Below are positions 24,434-35,099 of a stretch of 64,000 nt of DNA, one piece after another (position 1 is the stretch's first letter; every line of letters begins with the position of its first letter). A model generated the notes under the pieces. The model ran no database searches, had not been told where the DNA came from, and was given only the letters and a program-made list of their open reading frames with translations. The DNA comes from Luzula sylvatica (lineage: Eukaryota; Streptophyta; Magnoliopsida; Poales; Juncaceae), in assembly GCA_946800325.1 (NCBI GenBank), contig OX326958.1, forward strand, positions 30,859,314 to 30,923,313, in the 5' to 3' direction. Both the position numbers and the translations under genes were made by a program.

Positions 24434-25230
24434 TCCTATCAGAAAATGTAATTAGGATGGAAAAACGGTCGACCAAAAAAAAAACCCGATTCAAACCGAA
24501 AATATTAAAAAAATCAATGATCCGAAACCGAATGACTCGAATTCGAAATGTCGAAACCGAATAATCCGAACTTGCCCGAATGATCCGAATCCGAAATCCA
24601 CTCGAATTCGACTCGAAATTCGAATATCCGAAATTCATCACCGGTATGACCTAGAACTCACGACCCGGATGATTCATAAATCATAATCAAATATTTATTT
24701 ATTTGTGCTAATAATTTTATAAAAATAAAAAATTAAGATATTATTGTTAAAATATATTAATTAGCATAATGGTATAACCACGCCAAAAATGATATGTATT
24801 AATTAATACTTAATTCACACTAAAAAAATGCTTGCATTAAGTATTAATATATATTGTTTTTAGTGTGATTATATCATTATGCTAATATATACATTAATAT
24901 CTTAATTTTTATTTTTATAAAATTATTAACACCAATAAAAAATTTGTTTGGTCATTGTTTTATAATCATTCGGGTTGTGACTTTCAGGTCATTCGAATGG
25001 TGAGTTTCAGATATTTGAATTTCGGGTTAGTTCGGGTTTCAGATCGTTCGGATTTCGGGTCTTTCGGTTTCAAGGGGATTTTGGGTTCGGATCATTCGGT
25101 TTCGGTTACATTTTGAGTTCGGATGATTCGGTTTGACTTTTCAAATAAATTTGGGTCGAATCCGAATTGGGACGGGTCGGTTCGTTCTTTCGGGTCAATA
25201 CATATTTTGCCAACACTAATTACATTGCCT
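24434..25230. mobile_element. Foldback element, ~800 bp, arms close to 390 bp
   Basis: The left end reads TATCAGAAAATGTAATTAG, and the right end, reverse-complemented, reads TATCAGGCAATGTAATTAG. Both arms carry many CCGAA/TTCGG and ATCCGAA/TTCGGAT repeats. Deeper in, TGCTAATAATTTTATAAAAA on the left pairs with its complement on the right. The arms meet near ~24830. No target duplication was identified, and no protein is encoded. Confidence 0.75.
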
Positions 25231-25366
25231 GATAAAGATCTGCAATTTAGAACAATAAAATAACTTTAATATATTTTTGAAATATATTTTTGAAATCGTT
25301 TTTTATTATGTATGATACTATAGTGTGGCATAGTATGGCTAATTTTTTTTTAATATATTGTAAAAT

Positions 25367-25619
25367 GGGGGTTTCTACCTTACACACTTTTCCTTACCAT
25401 ACATTCTTCTTCAAGGATATTTTGAGTAATTATCAATTAATAAATATTTAGGATTTAAGATAATATCTCAAGTGTATTTATCAATTAATGTTTGGCTAAA
25501 TATGAAATTTTTGTTGTTCATTTTAAAAAGAATCCCCCTACGAAATAAATTTTACTATACACTCTTTAAATATTCAAAAATAAAATACCTTCTCAAAGTG
25601 ATGTATGATATAACTCCCC
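25367..25619. mobile_element. Mutator-type MITE, 253 bp, copy 1 of the GGGGNNTTCTA family
   Basis: Ends are GGGGGTTTCTACCTTACACAC and GTGATGTATGATATAACTCCCC. The flanks TTGTAAAAT and TTTTGAAAT agree at 7 of 9 bases, consistent with an eroded 9 bp duplication. The interior, TTTTGAGTAATTATCAATTAA, matches copies at 47740 and 49454. Confidence 0.7.
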
Positions 25620-25689
25620 TTTTGAAATCATTATGTATTATGTATGATAGTATATATAGTATGGTATAGTATGACTTGTCTCCTTATGT

Positions 25690-27070
25690 GTGTGTTATTT
25701 TTCCTATATGAACAAAAGAAACAAAAGAGAATTTACCAACCCCTTATTTTGGATCCATCTTTATGCAATCTCTTCATGCCACATCATCACAACTCATGCT
25801 AGATCATCACAATTATTTCAACCATTAGATTATGATATGTGGCAACATATGAACCATAGATTAACCTTTGATTTTGTGTGGTCATGTTTTATTTGTAGAT
25901 ATTTATGTGTCCCTTATTTCACACAAAGTTTTAAGCAATTTTAGAAGGCCACATCATCTTACACAGATGATTTGTCAAAATATTATTTGTTAGGTTCATG
26001 TTGGACCAATTGTATTTGATTTTGAATTTTTTCACAATATGATGCATGATCAATTGTGAATACAAATAGAATGTGAAGAGTTTAAATATCTAACATTAAT
26101 AAATTAATATATAATATAATAAAACATACATCAAATATTATTAGTATTTTCATAATATAATTTAAAAAAAATTAAGAAATATATTCGCTGGAATTTTATC
26201 TTTATTTTGAGATCCATATTATCATATATTTAATATTTTTTTCTAACTTAAAATTATGAAACCGATTATGTAAAAAAAGATATAAAAATAAATACAATTA
26301 CATTAATGACTTGTAAGACTAATTATTATTATTTTTAAAACTATAATTGAATTTTTTTTCACATACTACTAAGTATGTTATTATCATATATTCAATATAT
26401 TTCTCTAACTTAAATTATGAAAACAATTATGTAAAAAAGATATAAAAATAAATATAATTACATTAATGACCTGTGATCCTTATTATTATTATTTTTAAAA
26501 ATATAATAGAAAAAAATTGCACATCCTAATAATTATTATTATTTTTAAAACAATTATGTTATATTTGTATTTGTACTTAAAATAGTTTCACGTTAATTTT
26601 TTTTTAAAAATAATAATGAAAGATATTTATTTACTAAACACAAATAATTTCTTTAACTTATATAATATTTTTCAATAATAAACATGAAACTTAAAATTTA
26701 CCAGACAGAAATAATTTTTTTTTAACTTTTAGAATGTTATTATTCTTAATTTTAGATATGAAAATTTAAAATATCATATGGTTTTGATTTTTGGTTTTGT
26801 CCACGCATGTTGTTTTATTATTTTATAGTGGCATTTATTCTTTTTTATATGTGTTGCTTTAAAGTACTAAATAAATATTTCGCAATGTGTAATATTCAAA
26901 AATAGTATATTAATTTTGTCATCATCAAACTTCATTAATCAATATGATATTTATTTCATAAAATCTTATATATGATCCCGAAAAATCATAACTATATATT
27001 ATGTGTATATATTACGTGTATGGTAAAACAAATTAAACAAAACCGCCGCGAAGCGCGGGTAATCTCCTAG
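25690..27070 (+). mobile_element. Helitron-like non-autonomous element, copy Y
   Basis: The 3' end is clear: hairpin CCGCG-AAG-CGCGG at 27046-27058, eight bases, then CTAG at 27067-27070 followed by T. This is the Helitron 3' arrangement (GC hairpin just before CTRR, insertion before T). The interior resembles copy X. The 5' TC end was not fixed; it may lie near TCTCCTTATGTG at ~25680. No Rep/helicase frame is present, so it is non-autonomous. Confidence 0.65.
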
Positions 27071-27380
27071 TGTATTTAATTACCCGACTATGGAAAAGTC
27101 GGAAGATTGTCTTTGACATCAACTCATTAAGAGAGTTAAGAGATAATTAGAAAAAATAAAATGCTCAACATTTCGAAAGTCGAGAAGTACACATTCTTTC
27201 GATTTTTCAAATGTCGACAATGTCATTTCTGCAATTTCCAAATTTTCTTGTCTAATTTGCTCAATCTCAAACTTATTTTGTCCATGTTTCAAAATTTTCC
27301 TATTTCTAATTGTATATCATCAACCATGTTCTCGCCGATATTATCACAGAAAATAAATCCATCCTTAATTATATTTAATT

Positions 27381-28245
27381 GGGAAATTTTCAAAAAACCC
27401 CCTATCTTTTTTGGATATTCTAAGAAACCCCCAATCTTTTTGGAAACTCCAAAAACCCTCTTCTACCAAACTTTTATTTTCAAATACCCCCATATAGGGG
27501 TTAAAACTAACCATGGATGGTGTTAAAAAAAACTTGACCAAAATACCCTTCTATTTTCATATGTAGTAATTAAAAACCGGTTATTTTTTCATTAATTTTA
27601 TTAGTTTTAAGAAAATTCATAAATATTTTTTAACATGTAGTGATTTCACAAAAATAAAATTATGAAATGTTAATTTTAATATTTTATTTATTATTCATGA
27701 AAAACTAACATCAGATAATAATAAAATAAACACCTTGAAAATATATTGAAAGAAAAATATTTTTTCAACATCTAGTTTTTTTTTATTTTCGTTCTTCTTT
27801 TATTTGTTTTTTAATAGTTTCATAATATTTTAAATTTTAAATATTAGCAAGGTGTTGTTTTAATATTTTTGTTCATCTTATTACTATTTTATGTTAATTT
27901 TTCAGGAAAAAAATATAAAAGTCAAACATATATAATGTATGAAATATTAAAATTATATAAATAACATATGGTAATTATTATTTTTAAATTATTATAAGCT
28001 AAAAAAATTTAGGACTTTTTAAAAATTAATAAAAAAATATCAAAAGTATTTTTTTAATTACTACATATGTAAAAAGAAGGGTATTTTGGTCATTAAAAAA
28101 ATTTAACACCATCCATGGTTAGTTTTAACTCCATAGGGGGTTATTTGAAAATAAAAGTATGGTAGAGGAGGTTTTTGGAGTTTCCAAAAAAATAGGAATT
28201 TTTTAGAATATCCAAAAATGATATGGGTTTTTCTGAAAATTTCTC
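27381..28245. mobile_element. Mutator-like element with ~170 bp terminal inverted repeats, 865 bp
   Basis: Left terminus GGGAAATTTTCAAAAAACCC; the right terminus, reverse-complemented, is GAGAAATTTTCAGAAAAACCC. Similarity of the arms runs ~170 bp (27381-27550 against 28075-28245) and includes ACCATGGATGGTGTTAAA. It is flanked by an exact 9 bp duplication TATTTAATT (27372-27380 and 28246-28254), as for Mutator-like elements. The centre is AT-rich with no coding frame. Confidence 0.9.
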
Positions 28246-28339
28246 TATTTAATTTATACAATCACTAATAACTATCGATTAAGATCCAATATAGAGGGCG
28301 TGGTGGTGAAATATGGGGGCAGTGTGAATCATAAATGAG

Positions 28340-28615
28340 GTCATATATCATGCCTCTCAAATTCCCCCACAATTCCCCCACAATAGTAATTCATGGTTAA
28401 TCCAATAATTAGTACTTTGGATTAACGATTAATTCATAATTATTTATTTTTAAATATTTAGAATTAATCATTAATTAGTATGGACCTTAATTTCATGTTA
28501 AATTTTTAGTAACCATGAATTAATTGTTAATCCATTTTGTTAATTATGAGATTAATTAGTGTGGGGGAATTGCGAGGGAAATAAGGGGGCAAAGTATAAT
28601 TGTCCATCATTAAAT
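28340..28615. mobile_element. Palindromic MITE-like insert
   Basis: TCAAATTCCCCCACAATTCCCCC on the left mirrors GGGGGAATTGCGAGGGAAATAAGGGGGC on the right. Between them is AT-rich sequence with inverted ATTAATCATTAAT/TTAATTAT motifs. It lies just before the region homologous to the hydrolase promoter. Exact ends and target duplication were not resolved. Confidence 0.45.
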
Positions 28616-28619
28616 AGCC

Positions 28620-30294
28620 TCTACCTGAATTTGGGGGACTGGTCATCTATATCACTATTTTCAATCATTTACATAAAAAGATAAAATAATGCCAGATCGG
28701 TGACTCTTCTTCCCCTGCCGACGATCGGTCAGATTCGTATCAGGCCAGATCGGTGATGGAAGCATTGAGGTTAGCCGGAGTAAGATCAGTTCGGATTGGT
28801 TGGGACAAGTTACGGAGGATTTGTTGCTTACCAGATCGCTGCCATGTTGTTGAGAGAGATACTGGAGGCATGCATTTCTTCAGACAGTTATAATTACTGT
28901 CTTTCAGTTATATGGTCTTGTCTTTATTATTGGGCTGCAATTTATTAAATGAATGGATGAGATATCTAACTTATATATCAACGGCTCTCCTTCAATTCAG
29001 AAATTTAGTTGTGACAGATGTACACGTGGTCTCATATTATTAGTCACACGTTCCAAGTGAACTTATCTACTTTCTGATTAGAACAAGTGTTAGCATATTA
29101 TTGGTGTATAAGTAGCAAATGATAATTGTCCAAGTGTCATCATGTAATTGGTTAGAAGGATAATTAGTTATAGGTTAAATTCCTATTTAAGGACTTGTAA
29201 TCAGTTAGAAAAGAAAAATGAAAATCAATCAACTTCTTAATCTAATTCTTACTCTTTCTCTCTTTAACATCAGTCTAATATCAGTACTAATTACATACAC
29301 AAATTGAACATAATTCAATTACAAAATCTAACACATGTATCCTGAATCAGTCGACAAATTGATCATCATCTCAGCTGGAGTTTGTCTAGAAGAAGCTGAC
29401 CTGGCTGCTGGGCTATTCCCGGTGTCCGACGTGGCAGGGGCCGCCAGCCTCCTCGTTCCCCAATGGCCGGAGAAACTCAGAGAACTGGTCAAAATGACAT
29501 TTATTAAACCTCCTTTAATCATGCCTACTTTCTTTATTAAGGATTTTATACGGGTAAATTGCTTAAATTCATGAAATTATGTGGATTTTTAATCCAAAAC
29601 TTTTTTTTCTTCTTTCTAAGCTGGTTCTTGTATACAAACAGGTAATGTGCAGTGTGAATGTAAAAGAGAAAACCGAGCTGATTCATGCATTGATTGATGG
29701 TAGAAAATTGGCCGATTTACCGAAAATTAATCAGGTATAATATAATATTTTGTCATTACCATGTTAATTTTCGGTTGAAAAGATTACATTTTTATAATTT
29801 TGTAGGATACATTGATAATTTGGGGAGATCAAGATCGAGTATTCCCTTTGGAGCTTGCCCACAGATTGAAGAAGTATTTGTTCTTCATTTTTCATTGTAA
29901 CAATGTCTCATCTTTATGAAGATTTTAAGAACTAACCTTGAAGTAAATTTTCAGTCATTTGGGGGATAATTCGCAATTAGTCGTAATTAAGGATGCGGGA
30001 CACGCCATTAACCGCGAGAAACCAAAGGAGTTATGCAATCATTTACGAAGATTTTTAGTAGATCCACCCGTCAAAATTTACGAAAATTATAATGGTCATA
30101 GCCTCAAAATGGTATATTTTTAATTTTATTGGAAATATGAATATTAAAATATTTGGTTTTCGATAATGGTTATAACAATCTAATAATCTTGTTCTTTGGA
30201 TTTCTTTTTAATTTAGGGGAAATGGAGAGAGTGCTTTCAAAGATTTTCGAAATTGAGTATTAAGAGGATCGATTCGGGGCGGCCACTTCTTTGA
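28620..30294 (+). pseudogene. Broken second copy of the alpha/beta-hydrolase gene
   Basis: Homologous to 19200-20750. Upstream sequence (GGTCATCTATAT) is followed directly at ~28697 by exon-1 sequence from the middle of the gene, so the start codon and about the first 90 codons are deleted. An inserted A in GGAGTAAGATCAG breaks the frame before the nucleophile elbow. A solo LTR then splits exon 1 at the codon for ATG-TAT (28848-29333). The remaining exon-1 part ends at 29553, and exons 2-5 (29642-29734, 29806-29873, about 29955-30111, 30217-30294) are almost unchanged with good splice sites. A product from the ATG at 29336 would lack the catalytic serine, so this is a pseudogene. Similarity of exons 2-5 and their introns to the intact gene suggests a fairly recent duplication. 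Confidence 0.92.
28848..29333 (+). mobile_element. Solo LTR of a Ty1/copia-like element, 486 bp
   Basis: It begins TGTTGAGAGAGATACTGG and ends AAAATCTAACA, the TGTT..AACA ends usual in copia LTRs. It is flanked by an exact 5 bp duplication CATGT (28843-28847 and 29334-29338). The intact hydrolase gene has a single CATGT at 19792-19796, so this is a precise filled/empty pair. No internal retrotransposon sequence remains, consistent with LTR-LTR recombination. Confidence 0.95.
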
Positions 30295-31050
30295 TAATTG
30301 TTTTCATTTTGTATCCTTTATATCTTTACTGATAATTATTTTGTACTTAACACATTAATAAACAATTTTTTAAAATTCATACCAAGAAATATCTAAGAAT
30401 ATAAATCTTATACGGTATAAAATTAATAAAGTACAATAAAAACAAGTAGAAACCTCATTGGACATCTACACATTTAACAAAAGGAAATTATACCATGCCC
30501 CCCAAACCCATCACAACACCCACGATCCCAATACCATTTGTTTTTTTTGGGTTGGGTGTTAATCCCCAACTCCAATTTGAACCCCACTCTCTCTCCAAAT
30601 TAATTAATGCTTCGAATTAACAGTTAATTATGAGTAAATTAACACCTCATATTAGTACCTAATAATTCATTAATTCAATTAACAGTTAATTCGAAGCATT
30701 GTTAATCGAGTGGGTAATATTTGGAAGATGGATAGGGTATCAAGGATGGGGTGATGGGTTTGGGGGTACAGTAAACGGCCTCTTTAACAAAATACAAGGA
30801 CTCAAATGTCTAGCAATGTACCAGTGTGATGTTCGCCAGTTCATTTGGTGTTTATAGATTCAACACACTTTCGTCGGTTCATTTGGTGTTTATAAATTCA
30901 ATACACTTTCGAGAGATAATATTGTAATTAACCCCTCCCATTAAATTTACCCCAACTTTGCTCAACCATCGATGGCCACGTCTCCATTTACTGTTTATCA
31001 CCCAAGTCCCATTTACTGTTTACCGCCCCCAAGCAAAACATACCCCGTCC
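30295..31050. repeat. 3' flank of the second hydrolase copy
   Basis: Continues the homology to 35217-35545 (for example GTTCATTTGGTGTTTATA twice) up to GAGAGATAATATTGTAA at ~30927, where the copies diverge. It contains the MITE at 30482-30782. The last ~120 bases, with two CCATTTACTGTTTA repeats, are unique sequence before the hAT element. Confidence 0.8.
30482..30782. mobile_element. Mutator-type MITE, 301 bp
   Basis: Inverted ends of ~35 bp share CCCCCAAACCCATCAC. It is flanked by an exact 9 bp duplication TTTAACAAA (30473-30481 and 30783-30791). The sister copy at 35395-35403 has one TTTAACAAA and no insert. The interior is AT-rich and partly palindromic (AATTAACAGTTAATT). Confidence 0.92.
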
Positions 31051-31291
31051 CAATGTTCTAGAAATCGCTCGGCGCTCGCTGGTCGGCAGACGACCATCAA
31101 GCGCCAAGAATGATTAATCGGGATTAATCGGGAATCTCGGCGGACCTCGGCAGATTTTTTTTATATATATTTAATATTTAAATTAATTAAACAAAATTAC
31201 AAATCACAGTTTTTTTTAATAAGTTTTGAATAATTTAAGTATCAAAATATACTACGTCACTAAACTAGCATAAACTCAAATAATAATAATA

Positions 31292-31294
<3 letters not shown>

Positions 31295-31345
<51 letters not shown>
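31295..31345. repeat. (TA)n microsatellite
   Basis: About 25 uninterrupted TA units within the hAT element; likely length-polymorphic. Confidence 0.95.
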
Positions 31346-31351
<6 letters not shown>

Positions 31352-31514
31352 TATGAAAAAATTTAGTCCAAATTTATTTCTTTGAATAGTATCCGACAAA
31401 CAATCGTTTTTATTATTGATGCCTAATTTTTTTGATGTCAATGGAGATCCATTGGCAATCCATATCAAAAACGATCGTTATTTTTAATAGTATCCCGCAA
31501 CCTCTCATAATATA

Positions 31515-31562
31515 TGATTTTTTGTGCTTCACATTCAACCAACTAGGATATGGACCCGTTGG
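31515..31562 (-). mobile_element. 5' half of a SINE (fragment)
   Basis: Read on the minus strand it gives GGGTCCATATCCTAGTTGG then TTGAATGTGA, matching the head of the SINE at 51008 including box A. Box B and the tail are absent. Confidence 0.65.
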
Positions 31563-31763
31563 CAATTCCAAAAAAAAAAAAAAAAAAAACTTCTAAAAAT
31601 CGGCTCGGCGGTGGCTTGGCAGTCTTGGCGGACCCTTGACGGCCGCTTGGCGGATTCCGCCACACAAAACGCCAATGGGTTATCTCGACGGCGGACCATC
31701 GAGGAGCGATTAATCACCGATTAATCGGCCGCGAAGACCGATTTCTGGAACACTGCCCCATCC

Positions 31764-32062
31764 TCTCTCCTGTTAGTCTCGCCACCCCACAACCCTGATT
31801 TCGTAAACCATAACCCTAAACCGCGAGAGAACAGAGAAAGAGAGAAGGGAGCGACGGATAGGAAGCCTGAACATACCCTGAACATACACCATCGCGGCGG
31901 CTCTCTCTCGCACGCTGGCTCGGGCAATGAGCTGGCTCGGGCATGGAAGTCTCGCCGTCGTCCATCGTCTGCAGGCGGTAGGCAGCGGGAGAATAGCGAC
32001 TGGCGCATTTTAATGGTGGCTATGAGGATTTCGAAGCTCCTGAGTCGGCTGCACAATGAAGG
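31764..32062. other. GC-richer leader-like sequence, possible first exon
   Basis: The only GC-rich unassigned stretch nearby. An ATG at ~32013 opens MVAMRISKLLSRLHNE, followed by AAG|GTGCCT, which could be a splice donor. It may be the broken 5' end of the SHMT-like fragment downstream or of an unrelated gene. I do not recognise the peptide. Confidence 0.3.
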
Positions 32063-32070
32063 TGCCTGAG

Positions 32071-32385
32071 GTGTTTGTTCTTTGATCTCTCGAACTTTTC
32101 CAGGGGGTTAAAAGTAAAGCAACTTCACATAAGCGAGGAGGCGACAAGCCGTGACAGAACGCACACAAGGTATTTGCTAAAATGCCTCAATCCATTTGAG
32201 TGAGCTAATTTTACTATAATTTTAGTATATGCATACAAGGTGTTTATTCTTTCATCTCTCAAACTTTTCCATGGGGTTAAAGTCGAGCAATTTCACATAA
32301 GCGACGAGGCGACAAGCGGTGACAGAACGCACACAAGGCGTTTGCTAAAATGCCTCAATCCATTCGAGTAAGCTAATTTTACTAT
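32071..32385. repeat. Tandem duplication, two ~148 bp copies, ~169 bp apart
   Basis: GTGTTT(G/A)TTCTTT..CATAAGCGA(G/C)GAGGCGACAAGC.. and ACAGAACGCACACAAGG..AAAATGCCTCAATCCATT are repeated at 32071-32218 and 32240-32385 with about 10% divergence. It lies between the leader-like sequence and the SHMT exons. Confidence 0.85.
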
Positions 32386-32537
32386 GCGACTGATAATTGA
32401 TGAAAAATCTCGCGTCGCGGTACTGCTATTTCCTTTTTCTTTCTTTTTTCCGCTTTGTGTTCTCCCTTTTTGTGCTGTTTTCGGTTTTTTGGTTCAAAGA
32501 AATGAAATTTGGGTATTTGGGTTTTGATATTGTAGTA

Positions 32538-32933
32538 GTCAAAGCAATTAAAGCTTCACCAGAAGAAGTCAATCCTGAGATTGTGAATATCATCGAGCTC
32601 GAGAAAGCCAGACAATGGAAGGTATTGATTTCTCTTCTCCACTCCATTTTCTCCCCCAAAGCTTTCATTTTACGACGAATCAAATCAAATCTCTGTAGCT
32701 ACATCGTTTCAGGGACTCGAGATGATTCCATCAAAAAACTTAACATCTCTGTCAGTGATACAAGTTGTTGGGTGATGACCAACGACAACAACGAAGGGGA
32801 AAATGGTAATCTTAACTGCAGATTATTGATTTGTTTGGTATGATATTATTTCAGATATATTGACATGGCTGAATTGTTGTGCCAAAAGCATGCATTGGAG
32901 GCCTTCCATCTTGACTCAGAAAAGTGGGAAGGT
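32538..32933 (+). pseudogene. Serine hydroxymethyltransferase gene fragment (mitochondrial-type, N-terminal part)
   Basis: Three exon-like blocks match SHMT in order. 32538-32621 reads EEVNPEIVNIIELEKARQWK. 32713-~32804 continues GLEMIPSKNLTSLSVIQVVG. ~32854-32932 reads YIDMAELLCQKHALEAF and DSEKW. SHMT interconverts serine and glycine using PLP and tetrahydrofolate. Intact SHMT has the same three runs, joined by [21 protein letters not shown]. Here the second block loses four bases after VVG, giving two stops in frame, and the glycine/tyrosine-rich stretch after it is scrambled. Nothing after the third block (the PLP-lysine region and the remaining ~380 residues) is present, so the gene is non-functional. 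Splice sites at the block edges are still GT and AG, so it derives from genomic DNA rather than a processed mRNA. Confidence 0.85.
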
Positions 32934-35099
32934 AAATTAATATGAAAATTTTTAAAATTAAAAAAAAATTCTGTCTTTTTAGTATATTTAATTATTTTTA
33001 GAACCTCCATATATTTTTCGAAACTATGATTTAGTTCCTATTTTATGGATGGATTTTCATTGACCTCTTTGTGAATATAATATTTTTGAAATACAAGTAT
33101 TTTGGTTTATATTTTTCAAATATAGCTTTTAGACGTGTGATATATCTATTTTGATTTTTTATGTTATTATTCAATTTTATTGCAGAGAGGAAAATCTTGT
33201 TAGTGTCGGCCCTCCTTTGTCTTTGATTTTTCAGTTTTATTGCAGCTAAAAGGCAGTCATTACGAGTTCTTTCAAAGTAACTTAATTATTGCTCCTAATG
33301 CATAAAAATGCAGAGAGAAATTAGAACAAGAGAATAATATATATTATGTTAGGTTAATTCACCAAACAATAAATCTCCTAATTAGGTTACTCTCCTAATT
33401 TCTGCAAATTACTCTAATCAATCATTAATTTTTGCAATCAATCATTACTGGAAGAAGGCATTATAGCTGTAATTGCCAAATCAATCACTCGCAAGCTGAA
33501 GATGGAATCGAGAAGGCACAGATGGTAGCAAAGGTGAATCCTCTCCAACAATGTCTTCGAAGCTGTAAGTTTTTTTTAACCTAATTTTTTTTATCTTTTC
33601 AAAGAATTTATTTGATTATATCAAACTATTTTCTAATAATACGTTTTTAAAAATAACCAATTGTAAAATTCTATTTCCTAAGAATTTATTTAGTTCTATG
33701 AAATAACCAATTGTTCATCTCATATGAATGATAAAAATAATCTATATAAAATTGGTACATGTTTAGATTAAAAACACTTAGAAATATTAAAATAACAATT
33801 TCAAAATTGTCCAAGGTTTGTTTGCCCATACTTTTCATTCACCTGCTACTACATTCATACAAGTACTTGTTTTTTTGCTTTTATTTAATTTACTCACTTT
33901 TTTCATTTCTATCACATCATGGCTTTAATGTATGTATAAAGGAATCAACCTTTATTGTTCTTTACCTATTTCTTATTTTCCGTCACATCAATTTTTTTTA
34001 CTACTTTTTCATTTTTTTTCTATTTTATAAATACAACTAGCAAAAGGACATGATCCATTGCCATCTCTTCTTATCCATAGAAAATCAGTATGTATATTTG
34101 TTTCTTACTTTTATGTATTTATCATCTATTTTTATTTTGTATATTCTTCATATTTTGATTCTGAATGTAGAGTTCATTGTGAATTTAAGATTTTATTCCA
34201 GGTTTCAGTTCAAGAGGTGGTACATTTCGGACACAAATACATGTCTTCTTCAGACCGGAAAGATTATTATGTTTACTATATATACTTATTATATTTTAAT
34301 TTCAATTACTATGATTATTATGCTGTTTTTATGTGATTGGAAAGATTTAAAGTTTTCAGAGGTATATATGAAAAATTGTAAATAGAGAAGTTTGGAGGGG
34401 TATATAAGGAAAAGTGTGGAGAAGAGGTTCGTAGTTTTCAGGGGGTTATATTCAATTTAGAGATTTCAGTAGTTTGACTTTGGGTAGTTTGGTGAAATTT
34501 TGAATTTAGAATATTTCAGGAGGTTATTTGCAAAAGTGTAGTCATAGCGGGTTGACGAGTTAACGGAAAAATAGAGAAATTGAAACTTTTTGCAAGTAAA
34601 AATAGATATAGTAGAGAAAAAGTAATCATTTGATATCAAATTTGATAAACTTTTGAACCAAAAAGAGAATTGGAGTACTTTGGTACCCAGTCGGTACCCG
34701 AGAGTCGATGAAGATCTAAGCTGAGCTAGATTGTAAAGAAAATAGATACTGGTATCATTTGGTACCAAAAACAGATTTGATGAACTATGAATTTGAATAT
34801 TTGCGGATTTGAGTCGTTTGGTACCAACACAGATCTGGTACTTGAGTTGATCGTAGGAAGAAGAAAATATAAGAAGAAAATAGGTGAATTTAAGTAGTTT
34901 GATACTGATATCATGTAAAGAATAATACTATCCGAGAGAGAGATGGTAGGGAATAATAAATATAAATAAAGAGAGATGATTACTTTTCTTATTAACTTGA
35001 ATGATTAACAATTTTGCCTTTAATTGAAATATATATTACAATATGATAAGTAAATATTACAATATTACAATAAAAAAGAAAGCACCGATGGATATTTGA
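32934..35099. other. AT-rich intergenic region without a supported gene
   Basis: Contains long T-rich frames (33.7-34.4 kb) that look like chance. At 34.68-34.92 kb several GGTACC(A/C) strings recur (TTTGGTACC, TGGTACC, CGGTACC). No element ends were recognised. Confidence 0.5.

Larger units (their letters stand above)
31051..31755. mobile_element. Non-autonomous hAT element, 705 bp
   Basis: Ends CAATGTTCTAGAAATCG and CGATTTCTGGAACACTG are inverted repeats. Flanks CCCCGTCC (31043-31050) and CCCCATCC (31756-31763) are an 8 bp duplication with one mismatch. Subterminal CTCGGCG/GGCGGA-rich sequence is typical of hAT. The interior contains a TA microsatellite and half a SINE. No transposase frame. 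Confidence 0.85.

Noticed and set aside
29336..29573. A short functional protein from the second hydrolase copy
   Set aside because: The frame starting at MYPESVDK lacks the oxyanion region and catalytic serine, and lies directly after an LTR insertion.
32397..32843. A 148-residue plus-strand frame over the SHMT fragment
   Set aside because: It reads through intron-like sequence and crosses the SHMT blocks in the wrong frame in its second half; the block structure explains the region better.
33759..34385. Hydrophobic frames of 92-111 residues that look like membrane proteins
   Set aside because: They are Phe/Tyr/Leu/Ile-rich because the DNA is T-rich; three overlapping frames show the same bias and none has family features.
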